Part shown: one piece after another, positions 46,939 through 55,709 of the stretch
Layout: every line of letters begins with the position of its first letter
Position numbering within the stretch: the stretch's first letter is position 1
Assembly: GCF_000143685.1 (NCBI RefSeq)
Contig: NC_014328.1
Span: forward strand, 4,278,001 to 4,342,000
Source: Clostridium ljungdahlii DSM 13528
Lineage (GTDB): Bacteria > Bacillota > Clostridia > Clostridiales > Clostridiaceae
Direction of reading: 5' to 3'
Length of the DNA stretch: 64,000 bases
The notes under the pieces: generated by a model
Databases searched by the model: none
The model's input: only the letters and a program-made list of their open reading frames with translations
Told to the model about the DNA's origin: nothing
Program-made: the position numbers and the translations under genes

Positions 46939-47628
46939 CTAATATGTAGCATAGAATGCTTTCATCTTGTCAGGTGAACCAAATGCTATCTTAGCTCCCT
47001 TAGGGAAGAATACTGAATCACCAGGATGTGCAGTATAAACTTTATTATCCACTGTTACTGTCAATGTACCCTCTATAACATAGTAAAGTTCTTGACATTC
47101 TGTTTCCCAATCAAATTTGCAATCTTCAATTGTAATAAATCCCGCATTCATTGAGGAACCATCATCTGCATTGATTATTTCCTGATAAAATACTTTATCA
47201 TCAGGATTTCCTGTATCTAGTGCTTCATACTTTACTGAACTACCACGAACGATCTTCAAACCGATAGCGTCAGTCTCAGCAAGATAAGGCTTCTTATTGG
47301 TAATCAAATCAATCACTCCATTCAAAAGTCCTTTCTCCATCATTACCTTGAATACTTTATAAATTACTTCACTATCAATTCCATTTTCAAAAACTTTTTC
47401 AAGTTCAGAAGCTTTTGTTTCACAAGAACCTTTTACTTCACAAGGAACTTCTACTTCACAAGATTTCTTTACTTCAGGAACTGGAGTTTCGGTAGAAAAT
47501 TCTATTCCACTATTTCTAGCCGCATCTTTAGCTGAAGGAGTAACAATTGTATCGCAATTAATATACACTACTTTTTGACCCTGCTTTTCTGCAGTTTCAA
47601 CATCTTTTACACAAATTAACTTTTTCAT
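46939..47628 (-). CDS. eutQ: EutQ-like cupin acetate kinase
   Basis: 229 aa. The C-terminal cupin domain (about 100-229: ELYYVIEGTLTVTVDNKVYTAHPGDSVFFPKG) matches EutQ, which in Salmonella has acetate kinase activity and helps shell assembly. The N-terminal 55 residues (KKLICVKDVETAEKQGQKVVYIN) resemble the leader found in EutT/EutQ-type proteins. Between them a short linker repeats CEVEVPCEVKGSCETK, with three evenly spaced cysteines, which is unusual. ATG at 47628 has an AAGGA site; the ATG at 47646 has none. Confidence 0.85.
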   Translation of the reverse strand: MKKLICVKDVETAEKQGQKVVYINCDTIVTPSAKDAARNSGIEFSTETPVPEVKKSCEVEVPCEVKGSCETKASELEKVFENGIDSEVIYKVFKVMMEKGLLNGVIDLITNKKPYLAETDAIGLKIVRGSSVKYEALDTGNPDDKVFYQEIINADDGSSMNAGFITIEDCKFDWETECQELYYVIEGTLTVTVDNKVYTAHPGDSVFFPKGAKIAFGSPDKMKAFYATY

Positions 47629-47665
47629 TCCTTCACATCCTTTCATTTATAAAAGTTCTTATATA

Positions 47666-48214
47666 TTAGAACAATGATGCCAATAATCTTTCAGACGGTG
47701 AAGGTATAACCTCTGCATTTACTAATAACCCTTTTTCTTCTGCAATAGCTTTTCCTGTTTCAACACCAGTTTCAACAGCAGCTACATCTCCGGTAAAAGT
47801 AAAGAATGACTTACCTCCCAATCCATTTCCCAAACGAAGTTCAATTGGCTGCAATTCAGCAGATTTCAAAATTGCATCAGCAGCAATGACCATTGTTGAC
47901 AGGGAGAAAGACTCCATAATTCCTAAAGCCTGAACTTCATCTGGCATCGTTGCACCTGTGATTGCAGGGAATACTGCCGGGTTGACATTTGGTATAACAA
48001 TAGAATCAACTAAAAATTCTTCTGCAAATCTTACACCAACACTCACTGAATCTTCAACTGCTGCAACATCACCTTGAACAATGGCAATATACTTTCCTGG
48101 GCAAGAAGAACCTGCTGTAACTATTTCCACTTCAGAAGTCTTTACCATCTGGTCTGCTGCATATATACCACGAGCAATGCTTGTAAACTCAACCATTCCT
48201 ATTGCTTGTGACAT
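47666..48214 (-). CDS. Tandem BMC shell protein, PduT-like
   Basis: Trimeric shell protein with two BMC domains (1-90 and 95-182), 182 aa. Cys38 in AGSSCPGKY is at exactly the position that binds a 4Fe-4S cluster in the pore of PduT. It likely carries electrons through the shell together with the PduS-like protein encoded next to it (2 nt away). Confidence 0.93.
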   Translation of the reverse strand: MSQAIGMVEFTSIARGIYAADQMVKTSEVEIVTAGSSCPGKYIAIVQGDVAAVEDSVSVGVRFAEEFLVDSIVIPNVNPAVFPAITGATMPDEVQALGIMESFSLSTMVIAADAILKSAELQPIELRLGNGLGGKSFFTFTGDVAAVETGVETGKAIAEEKGLLVNAEVIPSPSERLLASLF

Positions 48215-48215
48215 A

Positions 48216-49544
48216 TTATCCCCTCCTTATCACAATAAAATCATTTCCACATTCCACAACTGTTCCCGAAATACTTGCATGAATAGCAGCACTTAAACTA
48301 CCTTCAGGAATTTTTCCAATTTGTTGTCCAAGTTCTACATGATCACCAACATTAACAATTGGTACTGCAGGTGCTCCTACATGCTGTCTTGTTGCAATAT
48401 GAACTTCTTCAGGATTTACCTGAACTTCAGTCATAGGAGCTGGCCTGTCAAAGTCATGCAAACCTAATCTGGCAATAAGACGCTTACTTGGAACTAACCT
48501 ATATTCACGGCTTTTGCGGGTAGTAAATTCCGACTTCATTGGTTTATATTTTATGTTCTGTTCTGCTAATTTTCCTTTAAAATAGAGATTTGCAGATTTC
48601 GGATAAAGCCCTGCTGGACATGAGAACAATTCACATAAATTACATTGACAGCAAAGCTGTGCAATCTTCTGCTCTTCAACATTCTTCAATGCATAATTCA
48701 AAGCTCTCATCATCTTGTGGGGTTGTGTACTATGTCCAAGAAGATAACGAGGGCACATATCTGTACACATGCGGCACTGTTCACAGGAAGATCTATTTAC
48801 TCTTTTCGCCTGTTCTATGCTAACAGATTTTTTACGAATCAGAGGATGATCTTTTTTCAAAATTACGAACCCTTTATTTTTCTTCGTAACATATCCATCT
48901 ACATCACTCTTTACAGGTCCCATCATAGGGCCACCATCAATAACTGTATAATCATCAAAATTTTCTATGCCACTCAGCTTCAGTACATCTATAACAGGTG
49001 TACCCACTGGTACCTTTACAGTCAAACGTTTAGGGATATCTCCTGCAACTGTGATATATTTTTCTGTAACCGGCACTCCCATAGAAGCGTGATAAATATT
49101 TAATGCCGTTTCTGCATTAACTACTACACAACCAACGCTAATTGGAATACCCATTTCAGGAACAACTCTTCCAGTCAATTCATGAACTAGAACTTGCTCA
49201 TCACCTGCAGGGTAAATATCAGGAATTTCTTTTACTTCAATAAAATCTCCTACTTGAAGTTCTTCAATTCTATTACGAAGTATAGAAATAACTTCCTTAT
49301 GCTTTCCTTTAATGCCTATAAGTGCTTTATTTGCACCTACTAACTTTCCTGCTGATTCAAATCCTTTAATTATCTCATCTGGAAACATCCTCATCAGCTG
49401 CTGATCCACACGAAGCAGCGGCTCACATTCAGCTCCATTAAGAAGTATATATTCTGCCTTTGATGCTAGCTTTGCGTGGGTAGGAAATCCTGCCCCACCG
49501 GCACCAATAACACCAGCTTCTCGCACCATATCAAGAATACTCAT
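48216..49544 (-). CDS. PduS/RnfC-like Fe-S flavoprotein
   Basis: 442 aa. N-terminal RnfC-type flavin/NADH module (GVIGAGGAGFPTHAKL, LNGAECEPLL), SLBB domain, and two 4Fe-4S motifs (Cys254/257/260/264 and Cys298-309 region). A C-terminal sandwich or biotinyl-like domain (IGKIPEGSLSAAIHASISGTV) ends it. PduS reduces cobalamin in propanediol compartments. Here no B12 enzyme exists, so it more likely links lumen NADH to electron exit via the PduT-like and GrpU-like shell proteins, or supplies CutD. Role inferred. Confidence 0.9.
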   Translation of the reverse strand: MSILDMVREAGVIGAGGAGFPTHAKLASKAEYILLNGAECEPLLRVDQQLMRMFPDEIIKGFESAGKLVGANKALIGIKGKHKEVISILRNRIEELQVGDFIEVKEIPDIYPAGDEQVLVHELTGRVVPEMGIPISVGCVVVNAETALNIYHASMGVPVTEKYITVAGDIPKRLTVKVPVGTPVIDVLKLSGIENFDDYTVIDGGPMMGPVKSDVDGYVTKKNKGFVILKKDHPLIRKKSVSIEQAKRVNRSSCEQCRMCTDMCPRYLLGHSTQPHKMMRALNYALKNVEEQKIAQLCCQCNLCELFSCPAGLYPKSANLYFKGKLAEQNIKYKPMKSEFTTRKSREYRLVPSKRLIARLGLHDFDRPAPMTEVQVNPEEVHIATRQHVGAPAVPIVNVGDHVELGQQIGKIPEGSLSAAIHASISGTVVECGNDFIVIRRG

Positions 49545-49561
49545 TCCCGTACCTCCTGAGT

Positions 49562-49828
49562 TTATTCTACATTGCAGTCTTCATCAATAATTCCAACAAC
49601 AACTGCGTCAACCGGGATATCTTCACATTCATCTAACATTTTTCGAGCTGACGACCCTGTTGAAACAAGAACTCTATCTCCAATTCCGGCACTGATTATA
49701 TCTGCTACAACTAAATGCTGACCAGCACCAGTTCCACCAATTACTTCCGCTAACATAAACTTCAATCCATTAAGTGATTCTGCTTTTCTTGTTGCCCATA
49801 CATTGTCAATTAATCTTGCTATTAACAT
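49562..49828 (-). CDS. eutN: BMC-P pentameric vertex protein
   Basis: 88 aa EutN/CcmL family protein that caps the shell vertices. MLIARLIDNVWATRKAESLNG, VVADIISAGIGDRVLVSTGSSARKM and DAVVVGIID are typical. Overlaps the preceding gene by 7 nt. The only pentamer gene in the locus, so it must close all twelve vertices. Confidence 0.95.
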   Translation of the reverse strand: MLIARLIDNVWATRKAESLNGLKFMLAEVIGGTGAGQHLVVADIISAGIGDRVLVSTGSSARKMLDECEDIPVDAVVVGIIDEDCNVE

Positions 49829-50127
49829 ATATCTTTCTCCTTTTTAACATTGCGCTTAATCTCCTGAATTGCTGATTCAACAGATGACGTATCGCCAAAA
49901 ATCGCAATCATTATCATGTTCTGTGGACAACTTCCTTTAATATCTTCTACTGTGACACCAACTGCCTTTTCAGCAATATCTGCGGCATAAATCATGTCCA
50001 GCATTTTGCCTTGTACAAGACCAACCGCATCAACACAAATTGAATCTTTATTAACATTAGCACCCATACGCCTCATAAGCATATCTATAGTACCCTTTGA
50101 AGGTGATTTAATAGTTCGAAATTCCAT
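49822..50127 (-). CDS. Permuted BMC-H shell protein, GrpU-like
   Basis: 101 aa. Starts with EFRTIKSPSKGTIDMLMRRM and continues AVGLVQGKMLDMIYAADIAEKA, the circularly permuted order of PduU/EutS/GrpU. The pore motif GSCPQN has Cys67 where GrpU of glycyl-radical compartments binds an Fe-S cluster. A second redox-type shell protein beside the PduT-like one. Confidence 0.87.
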   Translation of the reverse strand: MEFRTIKSPSKGTIDMLMRRMGANVNKDSICVDAVGLVQGKMLDMIYAADIAEKAVGVTVEDIKGSCPQNMIMIAIFGDTSSVESAIQEIKRNVKKEKDIC

Positions 50128-50143
50128 ATTGAATCATCTCCAA

Positions 50144-50986
50144 CTATATACTTTCCTGCGTACAGCTAAGTGCTATGCCTAAAGGGGTTACAAACATCGG
50201 ATTCTTTGGCTTATGAGTAAATATTCCTGTCTTTTTTTCTATAATTGTCTCAATACCTGTCAGACAGCAAGTTCCTCCTACCAGAGATATTTCCTGAACA
50301 TCGTACCCTTTAATATGCTGGTTAATAATAGATGCAATTTTTTCAACTACTGGCTTTAGTACAGGTAAAAGATCCTTATGATTTTCTGGATTACGTTTAT
50401 ACAATTCTGCTTCTGCAAAAGGCATTTTATATGCACCAGAAACTACTAATGAAAATTGAGTACCTCCTGTTGGTTCATCTGCAATATAAACAACTTTTCC
50501 ATCTTTTAAAATTGAAATTCCAGTTGTTCCACCACCGATATCTACAACTGCACCATTCTTAATTCTAAGAACTTTATTAGCAGCCGTTGGTTCATCAAGC
50601 ACACTTGTAAGTTCAAATCCAGCTGCCTGAACTACATTTTTAACTGCCCCTGAATCCAAATCATCTGTTCCTGGTGGAATAGCTGCAGCTCCATAAATCA
50701 ACTCTGTACCTAACTTTTCTTCAATTTCATGCTTCATCTCTCTAACAATATTGATTGCACCAATATAATCAACAACCATACCATCTCGAACTACATCTGC
50801 ATATTTATAAGCACCTGCTACTGGTTTATAGTTTTCATCTACAACTGCTAGGACAACACATGCTGTACCTAAGTCAACTCCTGTATAATAAACAGATGAC
50901 TTGCCAACAATCGGATGCTTTACTACATGTTCAAAATCTTTCACAAGTTGGTCGCAGAACTTAAAAGTCAAATTTTTCTCTGACAT
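50144..50986 (-). CDS. eutJ: EutJ-like actin/Hsp70-fold protein
   Basis: 280 aa ATPase-fold protein found in many microcompartment loci, thought to be a chaperone or reactivation factor. YYTGVDLGTACVVLAVVD (phosphate 1), AVVDIGGGTTGISILKDGKV (phosphate 2) and ISLVGGTCCLTGIE (adenosine) are present. ATG at 50986 follows GGAGGT. It overlaps the end of the previous gene by 19 nt, so the two are translationally coupled. Confidence 0.9.
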   Translation of the reverse strand: MSEKNLTFKFCDQLVKDFEHVVKHPIVGKSSVYYTGVDLGTACVVLAVVDENYKPVAGAYKYADVVRDGMVVDYIGAINIVREMKHEIEEKLGTELIYGAAAIPPGTDDLDSGAVKNVVQAAGFELTSVLDEPTAANKVLRIKNGAVVDIGGGTTGISILKDGKVVYIADEPTGGTQFSLVVSGAYKMPFAEAELYKRNPENHKDLLPVLKPVVEKIASIINQHIKGYDVQEISLVGGTCCLTGIETIIEKKTGIFTHKPKNPMFVTPLGIALSCTQESI

Positions 50987-51738
50987 TTTGTACCTCCAAA
51001 AATAGAACAAATCATTTGGGACAAAGCATTAATAATTTGATTGATCTTTCCAATAGTATCGCTGCACAATGCATCTTCATCTTCACTATCTTCATATGCT
51101 TCTAAAATAAATGGTTCGATTTCTCTAAGAGCACATCGCAGTCTATGCAAAATTATAATATCTCTGCCCTTTTTAAGCTGCATATGAAATTCTGTAATTT
51201 CAAAGCAATCATCTAAATCAAGTGAATAATTGCTAAAATTTATTGCTGTACATTCCTTAATACAAAGATTTTCAACGGACCCTTTACCCTGAATGGCGTT
51301 TTTAATTTTAGTAAACTGCTTACCTAAACTAATAACATTCTGTGCCCAAAGGATATCCTTATTCAAAAGTTCTTCTTCTGTAATAAGGAACAATGCTTCC
51401 GTTGATTTCATCTTACTGTAAAGTTTTTTCTTCTTCCAGTTATTCTTCTTTTTGGGCTGTGCAGGTGTTTGATTTTCATCTTTAATCTGCACCTTTTCCA
51501 CAGTTTCCTTTTTCTCTACAGCTTGTTTTTTCTCCACAGTCTGCTTTTTCTCTACAGTCTGCTTTTTATTTGCAGTATTTCTCTTTGTGTAAGGACCATC
51601 GTCAAACATATTTATACCTTTATCTGATAGAAATTGACGTGCTCCAGGCGTAAGTCTTGTTCCCGGTTCTAATTCATAATCTGTAAAAGGTTCTTTTCTA
51701 TATAAATCCCGCAAATCAATTTCGGTAATAAATTTCAT
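50968..51738 (-). CDS. EutT-N-terminus protein with lysine-rich repeat
   Basis: 256 aa. Residues 1-48 (MKFITEIDLRDLYRKEPFTD, LEPGTRLTPGARQFLSDKGI) match the start of EutT-type corrinoid adenosyltransferases. The metal-binding HisCys motif and the ATP-binding body of EutT are missing. Residues 56-85 are repeats of VEKKQT/KKQAVEKKE, followed by a basic run (PKKKNNWKKKKLYSK). The C-terminal 150 residues are helical (DDCFEITEFHMQLKKGRDIIILHRLRCALREIE, in parts). Since choline lyase needs no B12, an adaptor or assembly role is more likely. Function unknown. Confidence 0.75.
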   Translation of the reverse strand: MKFITEIDLRDLYRKEPFTDYELEPGTRLTPGARQFLSDKGINMFDDGPYTKRNTANKKQTVEKKQTVEKKQAVEKKETVEKVQIKDENQTPAQPKKKNNWKKKKLYSKMKSTEALFLITEEELLNKDILWAQNVISLGKQFTKIKNAIQGKGSVENLCIKECTAINFSNYSLDLDDCFEITEFHMQLKKGRDIIILHRLRCALREIEPFILEAYEDSEDEDALCSDTIGKINQIINALSQMICSIFGGTKCQRKI

Positions 51739-51985
51739 TTTGGCCCCCCTTTACTTTTATTTTAAAAATAAACATTTTTTAGGGCTCCGCCGGCTAATCC
51801 GCTAGGAACACTAATCTTATAATAAGGCTCTGAAGCTTTTACTTGCCTCAACTGTCGGAAACATAAACTCTAATGTTCCGCCATCAAATCAATTTTATTT
51901 ACTACACCAATTACAGGTCATATAATAAATCTTTATAAAACCAGGGAAATTACACATTAACACATATTGACTAATTAACTACTTA
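51739..51985 (-). other. Structured GC-richer spacer upstream of the EutT-like gene
   Basis: 247 bases inside the operon. Bases 51785-51890 are much less AT-rich than their surroundings and can fold on the minus strand: an 8-pair arm (CGGAACAT with ATGTTTCCG, one bulge), an AGGC/GCCT arm and a GGATTAGCC-GGCGGAGCC segment. It does not match a riboswitch I know (the cobalamin B12 box is absent). Could be a leader RNA, a processing site or a repeat. Confidence 0.45.
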
Positions 51986-52936
51986 TTAATGCTTAATAAC
52001 CGAAACCGGGAAATCATATTCTTTAATCCAGCCTTCAATTCTATCCAAATCATCACTGCTTAAGCTTGGATCTCCCTCTATTGGATACTCTATTCCTAGC
52101 TGTGTATATTTATTTACGCCTAATTTATGATAAGGAAGTAAATCTATACCTTTAAAGTTTTTGTAATCACGGAAAGGCATCAAAAAGTTAATTACACCAT
52201 CAAACTCTTCTTTGCTATCATTCAGGCCTTTTAACAGGGGCATCCTAATCTTCACGTTATATCTGTGATTAAGAAGTTCCTTCAAGTTCTTCAAAATTTG
52301 TTCATTATGCACTCCTGTCAGTTGATAGTGTCGTTCAGGATCAATATGCTTTATATCAAAAAGGAACAAATCTGTGAACTCAGCAACCTTAAGTATTGCT
52401 TCTAATTTTGCATGACCACAAGTTTCAATGGCTGTATTGATTCCTTCCTGCTTACATACCATAAGCAAATTTGCTGCAAATTCCCACTGCATCAATACCT
52501 CGCCGCCACCTAGTGTGACACCACCACCTGAAATTTCATAAAACTGTCTGTCCTCTTCTATAATTTCCATAATTTCAGAAACAGTTTTTTCTTGTCCCAT
52601 AATGGATATTGCTGACTCGGTACAAGCATTCTCACACTTACGGCAACCTAAACAATCAATACTATGATCTACCTCATGTTCCATTCCTTTTGACATTGTA
52701 TGTATTCCAACCGGACAAACAGAGACACAAGCACCGCAATTAATGCATGAATTTTTTTTGAACATAACTTCATATTTTCGTAATTGTCCTTCAGGATTGG
52801 CACACCACTTGCAACGCAATGGGCATCCTTTAAAGAATACCAGTGTCCTTACTCCCGGTCCATCATACATATTGTATTTTTGCACATTAAAAATGACTGC
52901 TTTTCTTTCAATCATTGCTGCCTTCGCATTACTCAT
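51986..52936 (-). CDS. cutD: Choline TMA-lyase activating enzyme
   Basis: Radical SAM enzyme that installs the glycyl radical on CutC, 316 aa. The CX3CX2C cluster motif is in FKGCPLRCKWCANPEG. An inserted two-cluster ferredoxin-like domain (CINCGACVSVCPVG and CLGCRKCENACTES) and GGGVTLGGGEVLMQW follow. All are typical of glycyl-radical activases outside the PflA group. ATG at 52936 follows AGGAG; TTG at 52945 is too close to it. Sits 130 nt after cutC. Confidence 0.95.
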   Translation of the reverse strand: MSNAKAAMIERKAVIFNVQKYNMYDGPGVRTLVFFKGCPLRCKWCANPEGQLRKYEVMFKKNSCINCGACVSVCPVGIHTMSKGMEHEVDHSIDCLGCRKCENACTESAISIMGQEKTVSEIMEIIEEDRQFYEISGGGVTLGGGEVLMQWEFAANLLMVCKQEGINTAIETCGHAKLEAILKVAEFTDLFLFDIKHIDPERHYQLTGVHNEQILKNLKELLNHRYNVKIRMPLLKGLNDSKEEFDGVINFLMPFRDYKNFKGIDLLPYHKLGVNKYTQLGIEYPIEGDPSLSSDDLDRIEGWIKEYDFPVSVIKH

Positions 52937-53069
52937 ACTAACCAATCTCCTGTTTGATTCATTTTGGTGTTCAGATAAACTTTTAACCGAGCCTGTCCTC
53001 TTGCATACCTTGCAGTATGCAAGATACAGACATCAGATAAATTAATTTAAAATCAATGGAATGCTATGT

Positions 53070-55619
53070 TTAAAAATGTGTCAACATAGTTCTACTAATA
53101 ATTTCATCCTGAACATCCTTACACAATTCAACAAAGAATGCACTGTAACCTGCTACACGAACAATAAGATCTCTGTACTGTTCTGGATGCTTCTGTGCTT
53201 CAATCAAAGTCTTGTTATCCAAGTAATTGAACTGCATTTGTCCATTACCAAATAAGCAAGCAGTACGTAACAATGTGATAATACCTTCTTCTCCTTCTGG
53301 AGTTTCAAGCAATCCTGCCATAAGTTTAAAGTTATGAACCATACCTATGTTCATATTGTCACAAGACATCTTGGAAACAGATTTAATAATAGCAGTAGGT
53401 CCTTTAAAATCTGCACCCTGAGTTGGACTAATACCATCAGATAATGGTGTCCAAGCTTTACGTCCGTTAGCAGACGCACCTGTCAACTGACCAAATGGAG
53501 TATTATTTGAGATGGATAAAGTACCATGACTCAAAACAGAGTACAGAGTCTTATATTTACGATGTTCCATCTCTGTAAAGTTGATTAAATCTGCAGCAAT
53601 TAAATCTGCATAATCATCATCATTACCATACTTAGGAGCTTTTAAGCAATCATTTCTAAGTTCTTCATATCCAACAAAATCAGCTTTCAATGCTTGATTT
53701 AATTGCTCTAAAGTACATTTCTTGTCATCAAATACTACCTTCTTAATAGCAGCCATGGAATCTGCATATGTAGCCAATCCAGTCCATACAACACCAGGTC
53801 CGAAATTGTACATAGCACCACCGGCAGAAACATCTTTACCGTGTTCCATACAGCCTTCATACATGATGGACATCAAAGGTTTTGGAGCTAAATCTCTGTG
53901 AACACGCTGAGAAATAACTGTAGCAACGTCAGTCCATTTTGTAATATATTTGATTTCTTCCTTAACAGCAGCATCAAACTCTTCATAAGTCTTAAATCTA
54001 TTTAAATCTCCCATATCAGGACAAACTTGTTTTCCATACCATAAAGGAACACCATGGTTTAGAACTAATTCTATACATATAGGCCATTGAGTATAAGCTG
54101 TAGAAGTCCACTGATATAAACGTCCAGCTTTCTGAGGCTCAACACAACCCATTATACAATAATCTCTAGCATCTTCTATGGAAACACCTTTTGCAAGCAT
54201 CATCTTAATATGTGCATCATCAAAATGGCAAGCTGGGAATCCCATACCAGCACGAACAACATCAACAATCTTCTTCAAGTACTTCTTAGGTGATTTGTTG
54301 TGAATACGACAAGCTAAAGATGGCTGATAAATCTTAACGTGACGAACAGCATCCATCAAAAGATAAGTCAAGTCATTTGTTGCATCAAGACCGTCACGAG
54401 TAACACCACCAACACACATATTTACGAATGGTTGGTAACCTGCAAAGAACTTAGAAGCACCTTCGCTTGTAACCCACATCATTTCAGACATTTTGATTAA
54501 CATACAACCAGCTAATTCAAATGCTTCATAATTATTCATACGTCCTGATTCTATATCTGCCTTATAGAATGGATACATATATTGGTCAACACGGCCGATT
54601 GACATACCAGTTTGGTTTTCTTCAACTACGAGTAATGACTCAATAGTCCAAACTGATTGAATTGCTTCCCAGAAATTGCTAGGCTTATGTGCAGGAACAT
54701 GAGCATTAACTTCTGAAATCTTTTGTAATTCTGCCTTACGTTTAGGGTTTGTCTCCTTTGCAGCTAATTCAGCAGCATATTCAGACATACGTTTAGCGTA
54801 AATCATAACTCCTTCAGTAGTATCAATAACGGATTTATAGAAATAAATCTTTTCGATATCTTCAGGATTTTCATAATCTAATTTTGCTAAATGATCCTTT
54901 GCTTCCTGCTGAATATCTGCCATACCTTTTTTCATTAAGATAACATCATATCCAGGGTTTGAATCTCCACCACCATTAGTTGCATGGTAAGAGCAATCTG
55001 AAACAAATGATTCACCAGAAAGTTCCCAAACACCTGCTTCACGGTACTGGTCTTCACAGTATTCATCAACAGATTTTCCTTGCCAGAAAGGGAAAAGCTC
55101 TTCACGCATAACCTTTTTATCTTCTTCAGATACATAAAATGGATCTTGAGGACGTGTTCCAATTGTATCTATTTCATCTTGCATCCATCTCCATGCTATA
55201 TCAGGAGAAAAAGCTCCAGCACGAGGTGCACCACAAGGAGCTCCTACAATTAGCTCATCATCTTGAATTACTAAAGGTGCAGTTTCACAGCAATAACGGA
55301 AACATTTAGCACGTAATAAAATCTTAGGCATACCAGGATTTTCTTTAGCAATCTTTGTAATAGCCTTAGCACGATATGTTGTTATTGAAGGCTTTTGCTT
55401 TAAATAATTTTCCTTTATTCTCTTTAAACGTTCTGTCATTCCATTTGGAACTTCTCCATTGTTAGTGCAAGGTTCTGCACTAACTGCAGGTGCTCCATTA
55501 TCTTCTTTTGTAATCTCTTGGGAAACTCCTTGAAATATCTTCATTAAAGCTGCTTGTTCTTCTGCAGACATATTTTTAGTTGCCTCTGCAAACTTATTTG
55601 AAAATTCACGAATATCCAA
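53070..55619 (-). CDS. cutC: Choline trimethylamine-lyase
   Basis: Glycyl radical enzyme cleaving choline to trimethylamine and acetaldehyde, 849 aa. Radical residues are Cys492 and Glu494 (MGCVEPQK) and Gly824 (RVAGYSAFF). Choline-site residues known for CutC all fit with an offset of +3: Tyr211, Asp219 ([11 protein letters not shown]), Phe398, Thr505 and Tyr509 ([10 protein letters not shown]). The N-terminal 60 residues add an amphipathic helix ([17 protein letters not shown]) and a linker, consistent with shell targeting in type I cut loci. Start is TTG, 8 nt after GAGG. Confidence 0.97.
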   Translation of the reverse strand: MDIREFSNKFAEATKNMSAEEQAALMKIFQGVSQEITKEDNGAPAVSAEPCTNNGEVPNGMTERLKRIKENYLKQKPSITTYRAKAITKIAKENPGMPKILLRAKCFRYCCETAPLVIQDDELIVGAPCGAPRAGAFSPDIAWRWMQDEIDTIGTRPQDPFYVSEEDKKVMREELFPFWQGKSVDEYCEDQYREAGVWELSGESFVSDCSYHATNGGGDSNPGYDVILMKKGMADIQQEAKDHLAKLDYENPEDIEKIYFYKSVIDTTEGVMIYAKRMSEYAAELAAKETNPKRKAELQKISEVNAHVPAHKPSNFWEAIQSVWTIESLLVVEENQTGMSIGRVDQYMYPFYKADIESGRMNNYEAFELAGCMLIKMSEMMWVTSEGASKFFAGYQPFVNMCVGGVTRDGLDATNDLTYLLMDAVRHVKIYQPSLACRIHNKSPKKYLKKIVDVVRAGMGFPACHFDDAHIKMMLAKGVSIEDARDYCIMGCVEPQKAGRLYQWTSTAYTQWPICIELVLNHGVPLWYGKQVCPDMGDLNRFKTYEEFDAAVKEEIKYITKWTDVATVISQRVHRDLAPKPLMSIMYEGCMEHGKDVSAGGAMYNFGPGVVWTGLATYADSMAAIKKVVFDDKKCTLEQLNQALKADFVGYEELRNDCLKAPKYGNDDDYADLIAADLINFTEMEHRKYKTLYSVLSHGTLSISNNTPFGQLTGASANGRKAWTPLSDGISPTQGADFKGPTAIIKSVSKMSCDNMNIGMVHNFKLMAGLLETPEGEEGIITLLRTACLFGNGQMQFNYLDNKTLIEAQKHPEQYRDLIVRVAGYSAFFVELCKDVQDEIISRTMLTHF

Positions 55620-55709
55620 AACACTTACCTCTTTTCTTTCATAATTATTTTAGATTTAAATATTTTACTTTTAACTTATTGTTTACCATGTTCTAAACAC
55701 ATCTGTACA

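Noticed and set aside
50968..51738. Functional corrinoid adenosyltransferase (EutT)
   Set aside because: Only the N-terminal 48 residues match; the metal and ATP sites are missing.
51739..51985. Cobalamin riboswitch in the cut operon
   Set aside because: No B12-box sequence, despite the folded, GC-richer character.
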